From SPJN01 sp965229935 (GTDB lineage Bacteria; Pseudomonadota; Alphaproteobacteria; SPJN01): a stretch of DNA of 64,000 bases. Below are positions 45,824-55,351 of this stretch, piece after piece (within the stretch, counting starts at the first letter, position 1; each line of letters begins with the position of its first letter). The translations under genes were made by a program, and so were the position numbers. The notes beneath the pieces are model-generated. The model was not told the DNA's origin. It searched no databases and worked only from the letters and a program-made list of their open reading frames with translations. Location: positions 1,364,001 to 1,428,000 of the forward strand of contig CBDDKB010000002.1 in NCBI GenBank assembly GCA_965229935.1. The letters run 5' to 3'.

Positions 45824-47004
45824 CGGTCAACCTCACCAAACACAATATCGAGAGACCCAAGGATCGCCGGAACGTCAGCCAGCATGTGACCTGCGCTCAA
45901 ATAATCAATGGCCTGCAAATGGGCAAAACCCGGCGCGCGCAATTTGGCGCGATAGGGCTTGTTCGTGCCATCCGACACGACATAAACGCCGAACTCACCC
46001 TTGGGGGCTTCAACGGCGGCATAAACCTCACCTTCGGGCACTTTGTAGCCTTCAGTGTAAAGCTTAAAGTGATGGATCAATGCTTCCATGCTTTGTTTCA
46101 TCTCGCCACGTTTGGGCGGCACAACCTTACGGTCGGTAGATGAAACAGGCCCTTCGGGCATGTTCTGAATGCATTGCTGCATGATCTTTACCGATTCGCG
46201 CATTTCATCCATGCGGCAGATATAGCGATCATAATTGTCGCCGTTCTTGCCGAGAGGGATTTTGAAATCGAGCTCGTTGTAAACTTCATAAGGCTGGTTG
46301 CGGCGCAAGTCCCACGGAATGCCGGAACCACGTACCATCACACCCGAAAAGCCCCAAGCCATAGCATCTTCGGCGGAGACAACGCCGATATCGACATTGC
46401 GTTGCTTGAAAATACGGTTTTCCGTCAACAAGCCTTCAAGGTCATCCAGCACCTGCGGGAACCGATCACACCATTCAAGAATGTCATCCAGCAATGCCTG
46501 CGGCAGGTCCTGATGGACGCCACCGGGGCGCACATAGGCTGCATGCATGCGCGAGCCACAAGCACGCTCATAAAAGATCATCAGATCTTCACGAGGCTCA
46601 AAACCCCAGACGGGCGGCGTCAGCGCGCCAACATCCATTGCCTGCGTCGTTACATTCAACAGGTGATTCAGGATGCGGCCAATTTCAGAATAAAGCACGC
46701 GGATATATTGGCCGCGCTTGGGCACTTCAATACCTAGCAAGCGCTCAACAGCAAGCGCAAAGGCATGCTCCTGATTCATTGGCGCAACATAGTCAAGCCG
46801 ATCAAAGTAAGGAACCGCCTGCAAATAGGTTTTCTGTTCGATCAGTTTTTCTGTTCCGCGATGAAGTAAACCGATATGCGGGTCGATACGTTCGACAATC
46901 TCGCCATCAAGTTCCATCACCAAACGCAACACACCATGGGCCGCCGGATGCTGGGGCCCAAAGTTCATCGAGAAGCTGCGTAGATCGACATCTTGTTGTG
47001 ACAT
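45820..47004 (-). CDS. nuoD: NADH-quinone oxidoreductase subunit D
   Basis: Peripheral 49-kDa subunit that lines the quinone site. From ATG 47004 the protein has 394 residues; GGAGG stands 8 nt ahead, which decides the start. The N-terminal loop NFGPQHPAAHG, with its quinone-contacting His, and HIGLLHRGTEK are conserved. It is separate from nuoC, unlike the fused NuoCD of E. coli. Confidence 0.97.
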   Translation of the reverse strand: MSQQDVDLRSFSMNFGPQHPAAHGVLRLVMELDGEIVERIDPHIGLLHRGTEKLIEQKTYLQAVPYFDRLDYVAPMNQEHAFALAVERLLGIEVPKRGQYIRVLYSEIGRILNHLLNVTTQAMDVGALTPPVWGFEPREDLMIFYERACGSRMHAAYVRPGGVHQDLPQALLDDILEWCDRFPQVLDDLEGLLTENRIFKQRNVDIGVVSAEDAMAWGFSGVMVRGSGIPWDLRRNQPYEVYNELDFKIPLGKNGDNYDRYICRMDEMRESVKIMQQCIQNMPEGPVSSTDRKVVPPKRGEMKQSMEALIHHFKLYTEGYKVPEGEVYAAVEAPKGEFGVYVVSDGTNKPYRAKLRAPGFAHLQAIDYLSAGHMLADVPAILGSLDIVFGEVDR

Positions 47005-47006
47005 GA

Positions 47007-47651
47007 TCAACCCTCCCCTTCTTTGGCGGCTGCGCCGTCAGCTTTTTCATCGCCGGGCAGAATATATTTTGCGCCTTCCCAAGGTGACAGGAAGTCAAAG
47101 CTGCGCATTTCCTGTGCAAGCTCGACAGGCTCATACACAACGCGCTTCAACTCATCATCATAGCGCAATTCAACATGCCCGGTGACGGGGAAGTCTTTGC
47201 GCAAGGGATGACCACGGAAACCATAATCTGTCAGGATGCGGCGCAAGTCAGGATGATCGGCAAAGTAAATGCCGTACATGTCAAAGGCTTCACGCTCAAA
47301 CCAATGGGCGGCGGGGAAGACTTCACCGGCGGAAGGTACTGCTGTGTCCTCGTCCGTAGTGACGCTGACCCGAATGCGCAGATTATTCCGCAGTGACAGC
47401 AAATGATATACGACATCAAAGCGTTCATCACGTTCGGGATAATCCACACCGCAAATATCAATCAGCACCTTGAACAGGCACTGTCCGTCATCGCGCAAGA
47501 AAGTCAAAAGATCGGCAATATGTTCCCGGCGCGCTTTCACATTCAGCTCACCAAAGGAAACCGCGCACCCTGTTACAATGTCAGGCTTGCTTGCCGTGAT
47601 ATGGTCACCAAGCTGCTGCAGCTCTGCCACGTCCATATAATCCACGCTCAT
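47007..47651 (-). CDS. nuoC: NADH-quinone oxidoreductase subunit C
   Basis: 30-kDa subunit of the peripheral arm. The 214 residues contain the family signature ERDERFDVVYHLLS, then EREAFDMYGI and HPDLRRILTDYGF. The last 20 residues are polar and variable. Its stop lies 2 bp before nuoD. Confidence 0.96.
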   Translation of the reverse strand: MSVDYMDVAELQQLGDHITASKPDIVTGCAVSFGELNVKARREHIADLLTFLRDDGQCLFKVLIDICGVDYPERDERFDVVYHLLSLRNNLRIRVSVTTDEDTAVPSAGEVFPAAHWFEREAFDMYGIYFADHPDLRRILTDYGFRGHPLRKDFPVTGHVELRYDDELKRVVYEPVELAQEMRSFDFLSPWEGAKYILPGDEKADGAAAKEGEG

Positions 47652-47672
47652 CTTAGTATCCCCTGACCCCGA

Positions 47673-48263
47673 TTAACGGGCCAAGGTCCCTTCCCGGCGA
47701 ATTTTGCGTTGCAATTGCATGATGCCGTACAACAGCGCCTCTGCCGTGGGGGGGCAGCCTGGAACATAAATGTCCACGGGCACGATACGGTCACAGCCAC
47801 GAACGACTGAATAAGAATAATGATAATAACCGCCGCCATTCGCGCATGATCCCATGGAGATCACATAGCGTGGGTTCGGCATCTGGTCATAGACCTTGCG
47901 TAGGGCGGGCGCCATCTTGTTCGTCAAGGTGCCCGCAACGATCATCACATCTGATTGACGTGGGCTTGCCATCGGGGCAACACCGAATCGTTCCGCATCA
48001 TAACGGGGCATGTTGGTCTGCATCATTTCAACAGCGCAACATGCCAGACCGAACGTCATCCACCATAGGGAGCCTGTACGTGCCCAAGTAATCAGATCAT
48101 CTGCAGTGGCGAGCAAGAAACCCTTATCCGCCAATTCGTCAGAAATGGTTTGGAAATACGGGTCCTGATTGGCAGGGCCTTCGCCCCACCCAACCGGGTT
48201 ACCATCGGGGCCAAGTTCAAGCGGCGCGCCAACGTGAACCGTTTTCGGTGCGTCTACTCCCAT
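47673..48263 (-). CDS. nuoB: NADH-quinone oxidoreductase subunit B
   Basis: Holds cluster N2, the last electron carrier before quinone. Starting at ATG 48263 (MGVDAPKTV) gives 196 residues with the ligands Cys75, Cys76, Cys140 and Cys170. An upstream frame start at 48335 lies inside nuoA and adds no conserved sequence. AGGGG precedes the chosen start by 8 nt; the gene overlaps nuoA by 10 bp. Confidence 0.96.
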   Translation of the reverse strand: MGVDAPKTVHVGAPLELGPDGNPVGWGEGPANQDPYFQTISDELADKGFLLATADDLITWARTGSLWWMTFGLACCAVEMMQTNMPRYDAERFGVAPMASPRQSDVMIVAGTLTNKMAPALRKVYDQMPNPRYVISMGSCANGGGYYHYSYSVVRGCDRIVPVDIYVPGCPPTAEALLYGIMQLQRKIRREGTLAR

Positions 48264-48634
48264 TCGAGCGCCCCTTTCTTCCATTCGTAAATAAAGCCGA
48301 TCGTCAGAATGCCAAGGAACACCATCATCGACCAAAAGCCAAAGACGCCAATATCACCCAGCGCAACGGCCCAGGGGAACAAGAAGGCGACCTCAAGGTC
48401 AAAGATGATGAATAGAATGGCGACCAGATAAAAGCGAACATCAAACCGCGTGCGCGCATCGTCAAACGCACCAAAGCCACATTCATAGGCTGAATTCTTT
48501 TCGGGGTCGGGTTTTGCCTCTGTCAGCACCAAGGGAACGACCATCAGCACAAGGCCTAAAACGATGGCAATAACCAGGAACAACAGGACGGGAAAATACT
48601 CAGATAGCAGCGCGTCCATTTCCGGCGTCAGCAT
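48254..48634 (-). CDS. nuoA: NADH-quinone oxidoreductase subunit A
   Basis: First gene of the operon; a three-helix membrane subunit of 126 residues. The loop between helices 1 and 2 has the conserved PDPEKNSAYECGF, including the Cys used in active/deactive studies. AAAGGT stands 8 nt before ATG 48634. The 267 bp upstream, to tRNA-Asp, should hold the operon promoter, but I could not fix one. Confidence 0.96.
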   Translation of the reverse strand: MLTPEMDALLSEYFPVLLFLVIAIVLGLVLMVVPLVLTEAKPDPEKNSAYECGFGAFDDARTRFDVRFYLVAILFIIFDLEVAFLFPWAVALGDIGVFGFWSMMVFLGILTIGFIYEWKKGALEWE

Positions 48635-48901
48635 ATCAGCGACCTTTCATAATACGGGCTGTCTGAATTGCACCGAATGGTGCCGGACAAAGTCTGCCCC
48701 TCAGCCCACATGACCCTTTAACATCCGGGCCTGTCATAGCGTTGATGGGGGGGCAAGGGCAACCGCTTTCACAGGTCACAATACCGCCATAATTGCCGCA
48801 GTTGGTTGTTGTTAATGGAAAATCACAAGAAACGGGGTTGTGCAGCCATCAACCATCGGACCAAAGGCGCCAATTTCACCAAAAATATTATATGGAAAAA
48901 G

Positions 48902-48978
48902 TGGCGGGAGTGACGGGACTCGAACCCGCGACCTCTGGCGTGACAGGCCAGCGCTCTAACCAACTGAGCTACACCCCC
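48902..48978 (-). tRNA. tRNA-Asp (GTC)
   Basis: 77 nt cloverleaf on the minus strand: acceptor GGGGGTG with CACTCCC, D arm GCTC/GAGC, anticodon stem CTGGC/GCCAG with loop CTGTCAC giving anticodon GTC, T arm GCGGG-TTCGAGT-CCCGT, discriminator G and encoded CCA. A T-rich stretch (CTTTTTCC) follows the 3' end. Confidence 0.96.
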
Positions 48979-49126
48979 CGCTTTTCAAATCGCTGGCAGA
49001 AAATTGTGTCTGCCGCGGGGCATCGCGACGTCCGCGATGGGCGCTCCATGTACGGCGCGGGGGCCGTTCTGTCAAGCAAGAGTATGGCAGTTTTTTGAAC
49101 TTATCTTACGATTGTGCGCACTTGAC

Positions 49127-49150
49127 GCATCAGGGGCCGCATCAGGGGCC
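49127..49150. repeat. 12-bp tandem duplication
   Basis: GCATCAGGGGCC occurs twice head to tail (49127-49138 and 49139-49150) in the gap between tRNA-Asp and the hypothetical gene at 49193. Short slippage duplication with no evident function. Confidence 0.7.
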
Positions 49151-49192
49151 GCACAAGGCCCATTTTGGGGCGTAAAACCTGCCAAATCGCCC

Positions 49193-49633
49193 CTATCGTT
49201 CTGCCACAAGACTTTTGGCCTGTGTCGGTTCGCCAGCCGGTATCGTTCGATCTTCAAGGGTTTTTCGAATCGTTTCAAACAGCAAATCACGGTCTGCTTC
49301 GCTGACCTGTTGTGATTCGAGCAGACGCGCAACTGTCTGCCGCCAATAATCCCGTTCTGCCTTGATCAACCGTGCCTCACGCCCGATGTCATGCAATTGC
49401 GGCTGCGCCACCGTGCGGACGCGCGAGCGGGTCAAAATTGTCCACAGTCCCAGCATCATGACAGTTGGCACAACCCCCGTCACGGCAAGCCGGACCGCCT
49501 CGTCAAAGCGAGGGTCAAGTCCCACCAAGGGTGCCATACGGTCAGGCCGGACGAAAATATCCAGCAACTCGAACGTCAAAACCCCCAACGGGGCAGACAC
49601 AAGACACAGCACGAAAAACAGCAAAATGCGCAT
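49193..49633 (-). CDS. Hypothetical membrane protein with coiled coil
   Basis: I do not recognise this gene. From ATG 49633 (MRILLFFVL) it encodes 146 residues; GGTGA stands 7 nt ahead. There are two hydrophobic helices (about 3-25 and 49-68) with a short periplasmic-type segment between, then a charged helical region (about 75-130: RLIKAERDYWRQ and similar) likely to be a cytoplasmic coiled coil. No enzyme motif. It stands alone between tRNA-Asp and tRNA-Val, and codon use looks like its neighbours. Confidence 0.7.
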   Translation of the reverse strand: MRILLFFVLCLVSAPLGVLTFELLDIFVRPDRMAPLVGLDPRFDEAVRLAVTGVVPTVMMLGLWTILTRSRVRTVAQPQLHDIGREARLIKAERDYWRQTVARLLESQQVSEADRDLLFETIRKTLEDRTIPAGEPTQAKSLVAER

Positions 49634-49733
49634 AAATTCACCCAATCAGCTTGGTCATTGAAACGATAATGACACAAAAAGCACATCACGCAACGGCGCA
49701 TGTGATTCGGGTCTAACAAGAATTTGGGGAAAA

Positions 49734-49809
49734 TGGTGGGCGGTGACAGGCTCGAACTGCCGACCCTCTCGGTGTAAACGAGATGCTCTCCCAACTGAGC
49801 TAACCGCCC
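49734..49809 (-). tRNA. tRNA-Val (TAC)
   Basis: 76 nt on the minus strand: acceptor GGGCGGT paired with ACCGCCC, anticodon stem TCTCG/CGAGA with loop TTTACAC giving anticodon TAC, T loop TTCGAGC, discriminator A and encoded CCA. It reads the GTA and GTG codons. Confidence 0.96.
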
Positions 49810-49920
49810 CCCCTTTCAATCAAGGGTGGCTCTGCGTAAGACAGTTTGCGTCGTCTGGCAAGCCCCCGCTTGCCCCCCGCGTCGTTTTTGCTCCCCCGGC
49901 CCCGAAAATAATCCCCAACA

Positions 49921-49957
49921 AAAAAGAAAACCACCCGCCCCGGTCAAGGGCAGGTGG
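49921..49957 (-). terminator. Rho-independent terminator of the HU gene
   Basis: On the minus strand CCACCTGCCC pairs with GGGCGGGTGG (one G-T wobble) across a seven-base loop, followed by TTTTCTTTTT. It lies 28 nt past the HU stop at 49985. Confidence 0.85.
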
Positions 49958-49984
49958 CTTCCAAAATAGCGATTCAGCGCAGTA

Positions 49985-50260
49985 TTACTTGTTTACTGCG
50001 TCCTTCATGGCCTTACCGGCCTTGAATTTGGCCTGTGTTGAGGCCGGAATCTGGATAGCCTCACCCGTGCGCGGGTTACGGCCAGTGCTGGCAGCGCGCT
50101 GTGAGGTTGAGAATGTACCGAAACCAACCAGACGAACTTCGCCGCCGCCGGCCAATGTTTCCGTAATCACGTCGAGCGTTGCATCGACAGCTGCTGTGGC
50201 GTCGTTCTTGCTCAGGCTTGCGGCATCGGCAACCGCAGCAATCAGGTCTTGCTTATTCAT
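49985..50260 (-). CDS. hupB: DNA-binding protein HU
   Basis: Histone-like dimer that bends and compacts DNA. The 91 residues from ATG 50260 (MNKQDLIAAV) contain the signature GFGTFSTSQRAASTGRNP (about 46-63) with the DNA-inserting beta arm. A start two codons earlier has too close a ribosome binding site. The position downstream of lon, clpX, clpP and tig parallels the lon-hupB neighbourhood of E. coli, here with gst inserted. Confidence 0.95.
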   Translation of the reverse strand: MNKQDLIAAVADAASLSKNDATAAVDATLDVITETLAGGGEVRLVGFGTFSTSQRAASTGRNPRTGEAIQIPASTQAKFKAGKAMKDAVNK

Positions 50261-50672
50261 AATCATATTCCCCTAAGCCAAAGGCTTTATTCAGTGCGAC
50301 CCCGCGTTAAGGGTTGGGCCGCTGCGAGTTAAAAGAATCGCTGTATGCAGGAAAACTGTACTGCCCTGATTTCGGTATCGTCAAAGCAAAAACGGCGCTT
50401 TTTTGCGGTTTTTTGGCTTGACGGACTTAAGCTAGCGCCACTTTTGCGCGCGACTCACACGATGGTGACTGAGTCGGTTTTCTGCGGATTACGGGCAAAT
50501 CTGCATCAAGGGCACCACAACACCCCTTTTGGGCCACGTCTACAAGCCTTCGTCCTTCACAAATAGTGCGCCATCGTTTTGTTGCAATTTTCACAATATA
50601 TTGGGATGAAGGTGATTGCAGCCCACGAAATCCCAAGTAATACTCGGCAAAGGAAACGACACGCACGAATGA
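50261..50672. other. 412-bp non-coding gap upstream of HU
   Basis: Between the HU start and the glutathione transferase stop. It must hold the HU promoter on the minus strand. I see no RNA gene, repeat or convincing small gene; a 73-codon plus-strand frame (50345-50566) has no ribosome binding site and an unnatural composition. Confidence 0.5.
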
Positions 50673-51332
50673 CTAGCCAGCAACAAAACTAGGCGCGGTG
50701 AGGCCATTGCTCGTCAGAAAGCCCCCCATCGGTGTCAGCACCTTTTGTACGGCGGGGCGGGTTAAAATGCGCGTCCGCCAGTCAGTCAATTTTGTGTGAT
50801 CTGCCCCCAGCTCAGCACCCAAGAACACGGCAAAATAATGCGCCATGATGAAGGCTATGTCGGCATAGCTATAGCTGTTGCCCGCCATATGGCTTTGCGT
50901 GGCAAGCAGTCCTTCAACCTCGTCATAATAGGCGCTGATCGCCGCCTTCTCAGCCCTTGCCTCTTCGCCCATAGGATCGCGCACCAAGGCCATCAAACGA
51001 ATGACATGGGGAAAGAAGATCTCGTCCGACTTGAGTTCCATCTGGCGGGCAAAGGCACGCGCCTTAGGCTCCAAAGGCCACAACACCGGATCAGGACAGA
51101 TCGATTCGAGATATTCAAATATCTGGGTGCTGTCGAAAATTTCCGCATCGCCATCAATCAGAACAGGCACCTGTCCCTTTGGATTGATGCGGGCCACGTC
51201 TGGATGTTTTGGCTCATACAGGGTTTTGAGGGTAAACGGCACATGTTCGACCCTGCAGGTGATGCCCTTTTCCGCCACGGCAATTTCCGCCTTGGCACCG
51301 AACATACTTAAAGGGCCGGACAATAGTTTCAT
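50673..51332 (-). CDS. Glutathione S-transferase family protein
   Basis: 219 residues with an N-terminal thioredoxin-fold domain (to about residue 78) and a helical C-terminal domain. The conserved cis-proline GQVPVLIDG and the following EIFDSTQI, which bind glutathione, are present. The N-terminus MKLLSGPLSMFGAK lacks a CxxC. The substrate is unknown; the class resembles the beta/stringent-starvation-like group. It lies 20 bp after lon on the same strand and may be read through from it. Confidence 0.85.
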   Translation of the reverse strand: MKLLSGPLSMFGAKAEIAVAEKGITCRVEHVPFTLKTLYEPKHPDVARINPKGQVPVLIDGDAEIFDSTQIFEYLESICPDPVLWPLEPKARAFARQMELKSDEIFFPHVIRLMALVRDPMGEEARAEKAAISAYYDEVEGLLATQSHMAGNSYSYADIAFIMAHYFAVFLGAELGADHTKLTDWRTRILTRPAVQKVLTPMGGFLTSNGLTAPSFVAG

Positions 51333-51352
51333 GATCCGGCCCCTTCAGTGAT

Positions 51353-53779
51353 TTAGTGTGTAATGGCAGCTTCTGTGCCCTTGGCCTTATCAGCCAAGAT
51401 CGGCTCAACCGGTTCTTCCCATTCTACTGGTTCAGGCATGCGGACAAGGGCGTGTTTCAACACCTCCTCCACATCTGACACGGGAATGATGGTCAGGCCG
51501 CTTTTCACATTATCAGGAATGTCCGCAAGATCCTTTTCATTGTCCTTGGGGATCAACACGGTCTGCAACCCGCCACGCAATGCGGCCAGCAATTTTTCCT
51601 TTAGCCCGCCAATAGGCAGCACACGGCCACGCAAGGTTACCTCGCCCGTCATGGCGATTTCCTTACGCACAGGAATACCTGTCAGCACTGACACGATGGA
51701 TGTCACCATACCGATACCGGCTGACGGGCCATCCTTCGGTGTGGCCCCTTCGGGGACATGGACGTGAATGTCACGTTTTTCAAAGGTTGGCGGCGTAACG
51801 CCAATCCGCAGCGATTGCGACCGCACATAGGATGCAGCAGCCTGAATGGATTCCTGCATCACGTCGCCCAACTTACCCGTTGTGGTCATCTTGCCCTTAC
51901 CCGGTAGCATGACAGCTTCGATCTGCAACAACTCCCCACCGACTTCGGTCCAGGCAAGGCCTGTTACCACGCCAATCAAATCTTCCTCTTCGGCCATGCC
52001 AAAGCGGAAGCGCGGGACGCCTGCAAACTTTTCAAGATTGCGCATGGTGACAGAGACCTTTTTCTTTTTCGGGTCTTCCACCAATTGCCGGGTCGCTTTA
52101 CGCACCAGATTGGCAATTTCGCGTTCAAGGTTACGGACACCAGCCTCACGCGTGTAGCGGCGCACAAGATCACGCAGCGCCTCATCTGAAACGGTGAACT
52201 CCGACTTCTTCAAGCCATGGTCCTTGACCTGCTTGGCCACCAGATGACGTTTGGCGATTTCGACCTTTTCGTCTTCGGTGTAACCGGGCAGGCGAATGAT
52301 CTCCATCCTGTCCAGCAGCGGCTGGGGCATGTTCAGCGAATTCGCCGTGGTAATGAACATCACGTCGGACAGATCATAATCCACCTCAAGATAATGATCG
52401 CCAAAGCTTGAATTCTGTTCGGGGTCCAGCACCTCTAACAGGGCAGAGGATGGGTCACCACGGAAGTCCTGACCCAGCTTGTCAATCTCGTCCAACAGGA
52501 ACAGCGGATTGACGTGCTTTGCCTTTTTCATGGACTGGATAATCTTACCGGGCATAGAGCCGATATAGGTACGACGATGACCGCGGACTTCTGCTTCGTC
52601 CCGCACACCGCCCAATGACATGCGCACAAATTCGCGCCCTGTTGCCTCAGCAATAGACCGACCAAGCGATGTCTTACCGACACCTGGCGGGCCGACAAGG
52701 CACAGGATCGGCCCTTTCAGCTTTTTCGCGCGTGCCTGAACAGCAAGATATTCCAAGATACGCTCTTTAACCTTTTCAAGGCCATAATGGTCGGCATCAA
52801 GGATTTTGGCCGCCTCTTTCAAATCTTTCTTGGTACGGCTTTTCTTGCCCCACGGAATGCCAAGCAACCAGTCGAGATAGTTCCGCACGACAGAGCTTTC
52901 GGCTGACATCGGGCTCATCTGCTTGAGCTTGCGCAGCTCAGCCTCGCCCTTCTCGCGTGCCTCTTTCGACAGCTTTGTGTCTGCCAACAAGGTTTCATAT
53001 TCGGAAAGGTCGTCGCCTTCCTCACCCTGGCCCAGTTCTTTCTGAATGGCTTTAAGCTGTTCGTTCAAATAATATTCGCGTTGTGTCTTTTCCATCTGGT
53101 TTTTGACACGGCTTTTGATGGATTTTTCGACCTGCAATACGCTGATCTCGCCTTCCATCATGGCGTAGACACGTTCCAGCCGCTGATAGACTGATTCGAT
53201 CTCAAGCAGTTCCTGCTTTTCAGCCAGCTTGATCGCCAGATGCGAGGCAACTGTGTCCGCAAGTTTGGCCGGATCATCAATCTGATTAATCGAAACCAGC
53301 ACCTCTGGCGGGGTTTTCTTGTTCAGCTTCACATAGGATTCAAAGTGGGACACGACAGTCCGGCTCAATGCCTCAACCTCGTCACCCTCATTGTCAGCTT
53401 CGGCGATAATATCCGCCTCTGCCTCGAAAAAGGCAGTGCGGTCCGTAAAGCTGCGCAACCGCGCACGGGCAACACCTTCGATCAGAACCTTCACCGTCCC
53501 ATCAGGCAATTTCAACAATTGCAGGACAGAGCAGACAGTGCCGACCTGATAAATATCATCCGGAGACGGATCGTCCGCGGCCGCATCCTTCTGCGTTGCC
53601 AGCAGGATTTTCTTATCCGACTGCATGACGTCTTCAAGCGCCTTGACGGATTTTTCACGGCCCACAAACAAAGGCACGATCATGTGGGGAAAGACCACAA
53701 TATCGCGCAAGGGCAATACCGGGTAGATGCCGTTGTCTGGCAGCTCTTCTGTTTCGACCGTTTCGTTTTCGTTACTCAT
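51353..53779 (-). CDS. lon: ATP-dependent protease La
   Basis: AAA+ serine protease for misfolded and short-lived proteins; in alphaproteobacteria it degrades DnaA, CcrM and SciP. The 808 residues include the LonN substrate domain (about 18-215), Walker A GPPGVGKT, and the proteolytic Ser in DGPSAGIGM with its Lys in the following helix. The C-terminal 25 residues are polar. It stands 205 bp from clpX, with its own upstream region. Confidence 0.97.
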   Translation of the reverse strand: MSNENETVETEELPDNGIYPVLPLRDIVVFPHMIVPLFVGREKSVKALEDVMQSDKKILLATQKDAAADDPSPDDIYQVGTVCSVLQLLKLPDGTVKVLIEGVARARLRSFTDRTAFFEAEADIIAEADNEGDEVEALSRTVVSHFESYVKLNKKTPPEVLVSINQIDDPAKLADTVASHLAIKLAEKQELLEIESVYQRLERVYAMMEGEISVLQVEKSIKSRVKNQMEKTQREYYLNEQLKAIQKELGQGEEGDDLSEYETLLADTKLSKEAREKGEAELRKLKQMSPMSAESSVVRNYLDWLLGIPWGKKSRTKKDLKEAAKILDADHYGLEKVKERILEYLAVQARAKKLKGPILCLVGPPGVGKTSLGRSIAEATGREFVRMSLGGVRDEAEVRGHRRTYIGSMPGKIIQSMKKAKHVNPLFLLDEIDKLGQDFRGDPSSALLEVLDPEQNSSFGDHYLEVDYDLSDVMFITTANSLNMPQPLLDRMEIIRLPGYTEDEKVEIAKRHLVAKQVKDHGLKKSEFTVSDEALRDLVRRYTREAGVRNLEREIANLVRKATRQLVEDPKKKKVSVTMRNLEKFAGVPRFRFGMAEEEDLIGVVTGLAWTEVGGELLQIEAVMLPGKGKMTTTGKLGDVMQESIQAAASYVRSQSLRIGVTPPTFEKRDIHVHVPEGATPKDGPSAGIGMVTSIVSVLTGIPVRKEIAMTGEVTLRGRVLPIGGLKEKLLAALRGGLQTVLIPKDNEKDLADIPDNVKSGLTIIPVSDVEEVLKHALVRMPEPVEWEEPVEPILADKAKGTEAAITH

Positions 53780-53984
53780 AATCTTCGTCTACTCGTTTAG
53801 CCAATCTGCACCGCCCACATTCGCAGCCCGGCACGGATCGCATTTGACGTCAAGGTTTCAGGCCACGCTGCCCCAGTTCGGCAAGCAAGGCCCAAGCAAA
53901 GGTCTGTCTTTAATAGATAGGGTTGAAGTACCCTAAATCAAGCCGCTGCGACGGAATCGAGCAATTCCGAATAATCCATCAATA

Positions 53985-55256
53985 TCAGGCGGTTGAGCCC
54001 ATATCCTCAGACTTGTCCGCATAGATGTAAAGCGGCTGGGACCCGGTTTCCACCGTCTCTGCATTGACCACCACTTCCTCGACGCCTTCAAGCGACGGCA
54101 GGTCATACATGGTGTCGAGCAGAATGCCCTCCATAATCGACCGCAGACCACGCGCGCCCGTCTTGCGGGCAATGGCTTTGCGCGCAATGGCACCCAATGC
54201 GTCATCAGCAAAGGTCAGCTTCACATCTTCCATCTCGAACAATTGCTGATACTGCTTCGTCAGCGCATTCTTCGGACGGGTCAGAATTTCTTTCAGCGCC
54301 TCTTCATCAAGATCGGTCAGGGTCGCAATAACGGGCAAGCGACCGACAAATTCGGGGATCAACCCGAACTTGACCAGATCATCCGGCTCAAGCTCCATCA
54401 AAAGATCACCCACGCGGCGATCATCAGGGGCCTTCACATCAGCGCCGAAGCCGATTGATGTACTGTCACCACGACCAGAGATGATCTTGTCGAGCCCGGC
54501 AAAGGCACCACCGACAATGAACAGTATATTGGTGGTATCAACCTGCAGGAATTCCTGTTGCGGGTGCTTGCGCCCCCCTTGCGGCGGGACGGAGGCAACA
54601 GTGCCTTCCATAATCTTCAACAGCGCTTGCTGCACCCCCTCGCCCGACACGTCGCGCGTGATGGACGGGTTGTCTGATTTGCGGCTGATCTTATCCACCT
54701 CGTCGATATAGACGATGCCGCGCTGGGCACGTTCAACATTATAGTCAGCGGATTGCAGCAGCTTCAGAATGATGTTTTCAACGTCTTCACCGACATAACC
54801 TGCCTCGGTCAATGTTGTGGCGTCTGCCATGGTGAAGGGCACGTCCAAAATGCGGGCCAAGGTCTGCGCCAACAACGTCTTACCGCAACCGGTGGGACCA
54901 ACCAGCAAAATGTTGGACTTTGCCAGTTCAACTTCCGATGATTTCGGATCGTGGTTCAAACGCTTATAGTGATTATGCACGGCAACAGACAGGACACGCT
55001 TTGCCACCGCCTGACCGATGACATAATCATCCAATACCTGACAGATTTCTGCCGGGGTCGGTACGCCCGCACTTGATTTCACGACAGAGGATTTGTGCTC
55101 TTCACGGATAATGTCCATGCAAAGCTCAACACATTCGTCACAGATAAAGACAGTAGGCCCCGCAATAAGCTTGCGCACTTCATGTTGGCTTTTGCCGCAG
55201 AATGAGCAGTAAAGCGTATTTTTCGAGTCGCTACCTGAAGTCTTGTCCGTCATCAC
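53985..55256 (-). CDS. clpX: ATP-dependent Clp protease ATP-binding subunit ClpX
   Basis: Unfoldase that feeds ClpP; in Caulobacter-like bacteria it drives cell-cycle proteolysis of CtrA. The 423 residues show the zinc finger Cys17/20/39/42, Walker A GPTGCGKT, the pore loop GYVGEDV and sensor 2 GARGLRS. GGA stands 8 nt before ATG 55256; the next codon is also ATG. It is separated from clpP by 237 bp containing a palindrome. Confidence 0.97.
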   Translation of the reverse strand: MMTDKTSGSDSKNTLYCSFCGKSQHEVRKLIAGPTVFICDECVELCMDIIREEHKSSVVKSSAGVPTPAEICQVLDDYVIGQAVAKRVLSVAVHNHYKRLNHDPKSSEVELAKSNILLVGPTGCGKTLLAQTLARILDVPFTMADATTLTEAGYVGEDVENIILKLLQSADYNVERAQRGIVYIDEVDKISRKSDNPSITRDVSGEGVQQALLKIMEGTVASVPPQGGRKHPQQEFLQVDTTNILFIVGGAFAGLDKIISGRGDSTSIGFGADVKAPDDRRVGDLLMELEPDDLVKFGLIPEFVGRLPVIATLTDLDEEALKEILTRPKNALTKQYQQLFEMEDVKLTFADDALGAIARKAIARKTGARGLRSIMEGILLDTMYDLPSLEGVEEVVVNAETVETGSQPLYIYADKSEDMGSTA

Positions 55257-55329
55257 TCAAATCCTTTCTGCCTCATTAGCCATGATCGGGGGGATCTGGC
55301 GGGCATGGGGCGGCCCAAAATCTCTTGAT

Positions 55330-55351
55330 CTGTTCATACGAGCATGAACAG
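55330..55351. promoter_or_regulatory. Palindrome in the clpX upstream region
   Basis: CTGTTCAT (55330-55337) and ATGAACAG (55344-55351) are perfect inverted repeats around six bases. It lies 74 bp before the clpX start, close to where a promoter would be (TTGATC stands just upstream on the minus strand). It could be a dimeric repressor site or a hairpin. It is not a LexA box: the halves are inverted and wrongly spaced. Confidence 0.4.

Noticed and set aside
48638..48739. 33-codon minus-strand frame ending one base before the nuoA start (TGA-T-ATG)
   Set aside because: No ribosome binding site before its ATG and no recognisable feature; the coupling-like end is explained by the nuoA ribosome binding site.
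48793..49098. 101-aa plus-strand frame containing VTGLEPATSGVTGQ
   Set aside because: It is the antisense reading of tRNA-Asp, a well-known false gene.
49743..50276. 177-aa plus-strand frame beginning MTGSNCRPSRCKRDALP
   Set aside because: The start is the antisense of tRNA-Val and the rest runs antisense through the HU gene.
50345..50566. 73-aa plus-strand frame in the HU upstream gap
   Set aside because: No ribosome binding site, no promoter, and composition unlike a protein.
55330..55351. Reading the clpX palindrome as a LexA site
   Set aside because: The GTTC halves are inverted with ten bases between, whereas LexA boxes here are direct repeats with seven.
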